From contig DEXG01000015.1 in the NCBI GenBank assembly GCA_002364005.1, forward strand, positions 119,557 through 137,146: DNA of 17,590 bases, read 5' to 3'. The notes beneath the pieces are model-generated. The model ran no database searches and was not told where the DNA came from. It saw nothing but the letters and a program-made list of their open reading frames with translations. This document shows, one piece after another, positions 15,667 through 17,590 of this stretch (its first letter is position 1; every line of letters begins with the position of its first letter). The stretch is from Phycisphaerales bacterium UBA3190 (GTDB lineage: Bacteria; Planctomycetota; Phycisphaerae; Phycisphaerales; UBA1924). A program made the translations under genes and the position numbers.

Positions 15667-16098
15667 TTAGGCAGCGTCCCGCTGTGCCTGTATGATCACA
15701 TCGAAGATCGTCCCGGCATGTTCTGGGGCGACCTGGTAGTCCAGCACATTGAACGCGTGCTTGCCCTGATCGGTCCGGATCACGATCTCGAACACTTCCT
15801 TGCCCAGGTCGTATCCGCCGCGATCAACCGCACGCATGTCCTTGTAGTAGACCTTGCTGCTGGCGAAAGAAACCGCCTCGGGCCCGATCACCAGGTCACC
15901 ACGCTTGCGCGTCACCCATTTCACAAAGCTGATCAGCGACCAGAGTGCGAAGAGCAACATCACAAGCCCGATGCCTCTGGCCACCGGGTTCTGGAGCGAG
16001 AGGAACAGCACGCTGAGCCCTCCCCAGATCACGATCGAAAGAGGCCCCATCAGAAGACTGGATTTGGAGAGTCGGCGTGCTCGGAAGGTCTGTGTCAT
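15667..16098 (-). CDS. Two-helix membrane protein with a C-terminal PH-like domain, unknown
   Basis: 143 residues; the ATG at 16098 has GGAG upstream. Basic N-terminus (FRARRLSKSSLL), then two closely spaced membrane spans at about 15-34 (LLMGPLSIVIWGGLSVLFL) and 41-59 (RGIGLVMLLFALWSLISFV), then WVTRKRGDLVIGPEAVSFA, and a C-terminal beta-rich segment of about 75 residues (YYKDMRAVDRGGYDLG, FEIVIRTDQGKHAF) ending in an amphipathic helix. The layout matches small bacterial PH-like membrane proteins, but the assignment is by shape only. It follows scoB by 35 bases on the same strand and is probably co-transcribed. Confidence 0.78.
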   Translation of the reverse strand: MTQTFRARRLSKSSLLMGPLSIVIWGGLSVLFLSLQNPVARGIGLVMLLFALWSLISFVKWVTRKRGDLVIGPEAVSFASSKVYYKDMRAVDRGGYDLGKEVFEIVIRTDQGKHAFNVLDYQVAPEHAGTIFDVIIQAQRDAA

Positions 16099-16133
16099 AT
16101 GCGGGCTCCGGTCGCAGGTGTCAGACCGAAAGC

Positions 16134-16796
16134 TTACACACTGACCGTCGCCGGCTCATCGCTGGTGATGATCTCGGCTTCTGTTTTTTCGAGAACCTCA
16201 TCAACCGTCACGCCCGGGGCCAGCTCGGTGAGCTTGAAGCGCTTCGCATCGTGGTCGAACTCAAGCACACACAGATCGGTGATGATCATGTCGATGCAGT
16301 TCTTGCCAGTCAGCGGCAGGTTGCATTCCTTGAGGATCTTGGGCTCGCCCTTGCGGGTGCAGTGTTCCATGGTCACGACGACCTTCTTGACGCCAGCGAC
16401 GAGGTCCATCGCCCCGCCCATGCCCTTGATCATCTTGCCGGGGATCATCCAGTTGGCGATGTCGCCCTCCTGAGAGATCTGCATCGCGCCGAGGATGCAC
16501 ATGTCGATGTGGCCGCCTCGGATCATGGCGAAGGACTGCGACGAGGCAAACGATGACGCGCCGGGCAGGGCGGTGATGGTCTGCTTGCCCGCGTTGATCA
16601 GGTCCGCGTCGACCTTGTCCTCGGTCGGGAATGGGCCGATGCCCAGCAACCCGTTCTCGGATTGGAGCCAGACCTGCATCCCGTCGGGGATGTAGTTGGC
16701 GACGAGGGTGGGCATCCCGATCCCGAGGTTGACGACGAACCCGTCGTGGAGTTCCTGGGCGGCTCGTTTGGTGATTTCATCGCGTGTGAGTGGCAT
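16134..16796 (-). CDS. scoB: 3-oxoacid CoA-transferase, subunit B
   Basis: 220 residues from the ATG at 16796; the frame is open to 16859 but family length and MPLTRDEITKRAAQEL favour this start. It is the beta subunit of succinyl-CoA:3-oxoacid (or acetate) CoA-transferase, which moves CoA between acyl groups in ketone-body or branched-chain acid use. Seen: NLGIGMPT (23-30), the catalytic-Glu motif SENGLLG (E47), GGHIDMCILGAMQ, MGGAMDLV and the C-terminal LAPGVTVDEVLEKTEAEI. All expected motifs are intact. The A subunit normally lies directly upstream; here the upstream gene is an unrelated lipoprotein-like protein, so scoB is an orphan in this window. There is no Shine-Dalgarno. TATAAT ends seven bases before the ATG. 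Confidence 0.95.
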   Translation of the reverse strand: MPLTRDEITKRAAQELHDGFVVNLGIGMPTLVANYIPDGMQVWLQSENGLLGIGPFPTEDKVDADLINAGKQTITALPGASSFASSQSFAMIRGGHIDMCILGAMQISQEGDIANWMIPGKMIKGMGGAMDLVAGVKKVVVTMEHCTRKGEPKILKECNLPLTGKNCIDMIITDLCVLEFDHDAKRFKLTELAPGVTVDEVLEKTEAEIITSDEPATVSV

Positions 16797-16802
16797 GCTG
16801 CG

Positions 16803-16808
16803 ATTATA
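16803..16808 (-). promoter_or_regulatory. TATAAT hexamer placed for a leaderless scoB message
   Basis: On the minus strand TATAAT (forward 16803-16808) is followed by CGCAGC and then the scoB ATG at 16796. A transcript starting seven bases after a -10 would begin at the ATG itself. The TAA stop of the upstream gene (forward 16804-16806) lies inside the hexamer. No good -35 is visible at 16-18 bases, and scoB could equally be read from an upstream operon promoter. Confidence 0.4.
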
Positions 16809-17349
16809 GACGATCTTGATGAGCACGTCGGTAGGCACGCTCGAAGCCCCAGACGACAAGGGCGATGAGGATCAGCGTCCCGAGGACAAAGGAACCAATC
16901 ACCAGCACAATCAATCGTGCGCCAGCTGCTGCCTTCTGCTCTGCGAAGGCGCTGACCGACAGAAGCTGCGGATGCTCGACGCCGCCCAGATCCTGCAACA
17001 CCTCTTCCCATTTGTCCTTGTCCATGAACGGCTGGTACTTGTCGCGTGCGGTGTCGACGATGAAATAGGCTCGCGTTCGCTGGTCGTTTCGGTGGACATC
17101 GTGATATGCACCGAAGACGAGATTGCCTTCAACTTGGCACTGTGCGATCGAGAAATGCCTGTCGCCGACCCGGTCCCCATCCTGATCATCGATCCATGTC
17201 TCACCCCAACTCCATGATGACAGGGTGTAACCGTTGGGGAGACTGACACTGTCCGATCCATCATTCCCACACCCGAACGCGCCCGAGAGCAGGATGATCG
17301 CCCAGAGCAGGATCGCGAGTGTGCCAGATGGTGAACGCCAATGGTTCAT
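16804..17349 (-). CDS. Lipoprotein-like exported protein with C-terminal membrane span, unknown
   Basis: 181 residues. The N-terminus is a signal peptide (SGTLAILLWAIILLSGAFGC) with Cys at 27 followed by GNDGSDS; the -3 to -1 residues AFG are an imperfect lipobox, so lipidation is possible but not certain. A middle domain of about 100 residues (YTLSSWSWGETWIDDQDGDR, FGAYHDVHRNDQRTRAYFIV, WEEVLQDLGGVEHPQLL) has no recognised family. A strong membrane span follows at about 145-170 (LIVLVIGSFVLGTLILIALV), then a basic tail (FERAYRRAHQDRL). A lipid anchor plus a membrane span would be unusual, so the N-terminal part may be a cleaved signal or a first membrane anchor. Start at 17349 has no clear Shine-Dalgarno. 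The gap to scoB is seven bases. Confidence 0.8.
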   Translation of the reverse strand: MNHWRSPSGTLAILLWAIILLSGAFGCGNDGSDSVSLPNGYTLSSWSWGETWIDDQDGDRVGDRHFSIAQCQVEGNLVFGAYHDVHRNDQRTRAYFIVDTARDKYQPFMDKDKWEEVLQDLGGVEHPQLLSVSAFAEQKAAAGARLIVLVIGSFVLGTLILIALVVWGFERAYRRAHQDRL

Positions 17350-17379
17350 GCCTTGTATACGCCCCGCGGTGGTCGCGGT

Positions 17380-17538
17380 TCAGTGGCGGTGCGGATCCTG
17401 ATCGGGCTTCTTGTGCGCCGAGACTGTCAGGTTCGTGCGTTTGCCCTTCTTTCGGGGCACGAGCACGCGATAGAGCACGAACAACGCGATGATCGCGATG
17501 ATGGTCACAACCCAGAACTGCCAGTCTCCGATCGGCAT
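17380..17538 (-). CDS. 52-residue single-span membrane protein, unknown
   Basis: A short gene reading MPIGDWQFWVVTIIAIIALF, then VLYRVLVPRKKGKRTN, then LTVSAHKKPDQDPHRH and TGA. One membrane span (about residues 8-26) is followed by a basic, then charged tail. The ATG is preceded by a run of G residues and TAAGC, and the stop of the upstream gene lies two bases ahead, which is strong support for translation. It has no Cys residues, so it is not a classical FeoB-associated Cys-rich protein. It resembles the small accessory membrane proteins often found after transporter genes; the function is unknown. Confidence 0.7.
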   Translation of the reverse strand: MPIGDWQFWVVTIIAIIALFVLYRVLVPRKKGKRTNLTVSAHKKPDQDPHRH

Positions 17539-17540
17539 GC

Positions 17541-17590
17541 TTACCCCCCCACCGATGCGACGATGGTGTACGCGATCAGTGCCCCGCCAC
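17541..17590 (-). CDS. C-terminal end of a membrane protein cut by the window edge
   Basis: Only 15 codons and the stop are visible: GGALIAYTIVASVGG, then TAA. The hydrophobic, Gly/Ala-rich end with AYTIV looks like the last membrane helix of a transporter. A FeoB-type ferrous iron transporter is one possibility because similar endings and a small trailing membrane gene occur there, but 15 residues cannot decide this. Stop-to-start spacing of two bases to the 52-residue gene suggests translational coupling. Confidence 0.6.
   Translation of the reverse strand, partial: GGALIAYTIVASVGG

Noticed and set aside
15718..16473. 251-codon plus-strand frame opposite scoB and the membrane protein
   Set aside because: It is antisense to a conserved enzyme and has no recognisable domain.

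Overview
The window reads as chromosomal DNA of a planctomycete, most likely of the class Phycisphaerae (order Phycisphaerales). Evidence: GC-rich DNA packed with long antisense shadow frames; two short secreted proteins that end in planctomycete-style PEP-CTERM tails (Pro-x-Pro, hydrophobic stretch, Arg run); a secreted seven-repeat VCBS protein ending in a 'GC-type' dockerin bracketed by CPADLNGDG and a terminal TGC-N; and a REP-like palindrome whose chance translations (TGETPVPP, GGTGVSPV) I recall from planctomycete and verrucomicrobial genomes. I see no phage, IS transposase, CRISPR array, rRNA or tRNA. The layout is ordinary housekeeping plus envelope genes.

Left part (1-5511): a PEP-CTERM secreted protein (-), translational GTPase typA/bipA (+), a VCBS/dockerin secreted protein (-) whose stop codon abuts the typA stop, and an M28-family zinc aminopeptidase lipoprotein (+).

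Middle (5516-9553), all minus strand: a candidate cell-surface signalling operon of an ECF sigma factor, a one-pass membrane anti-sigma-like protein (4-base ATGA overlap) and a 566-residue exported protein. The sigma gene has a promoter-like element with a GGTATA inverted repeat upstream. Upstream of it, separated by a strong terminator, is a protein with the cap plus B12-binding (corrinoid) fold in which the cobalt-ligating His is replaced by Ser.

9554-14665: a structured 290-base gap, the menaquinone methyltransferase menG/ubiE (-) divergent from an M48 metalloprotease lipoprotein (+), a REP-like hairpin filling the gap to an M19 membrane dipeptidase (-), a DUF4332 helix-hairpin-helix protein (-) with a textbook terminator, a membrane-anchored unknown (+), and a small tail-anchored unknown (-).

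14810-17590: a choice-of-anchor C/DUF642-type PEP-CTERM protein (-), then a five-gene minus-strand run: the C-terminal end of a membrane protein cut by the window edge, a 52-residue membrane protein, a lipoprotein-like unknown, a 3-oxoacid CoA-transferase B subunit without its A partner, and a two-helix membrane protein. Convergent genes are packed almost without gaps (0, 4 and 5 bases). The points most worth follow-up are the His-less B12-fold protein, the sigma/anti-sigma/exported-protein operon and its upstream element, the orphan CoA-transferase subunit with a TATAAT placed for leaderless transcription, and the terminator sitting directly ahead of the dipeptidase ribosome-binding site.
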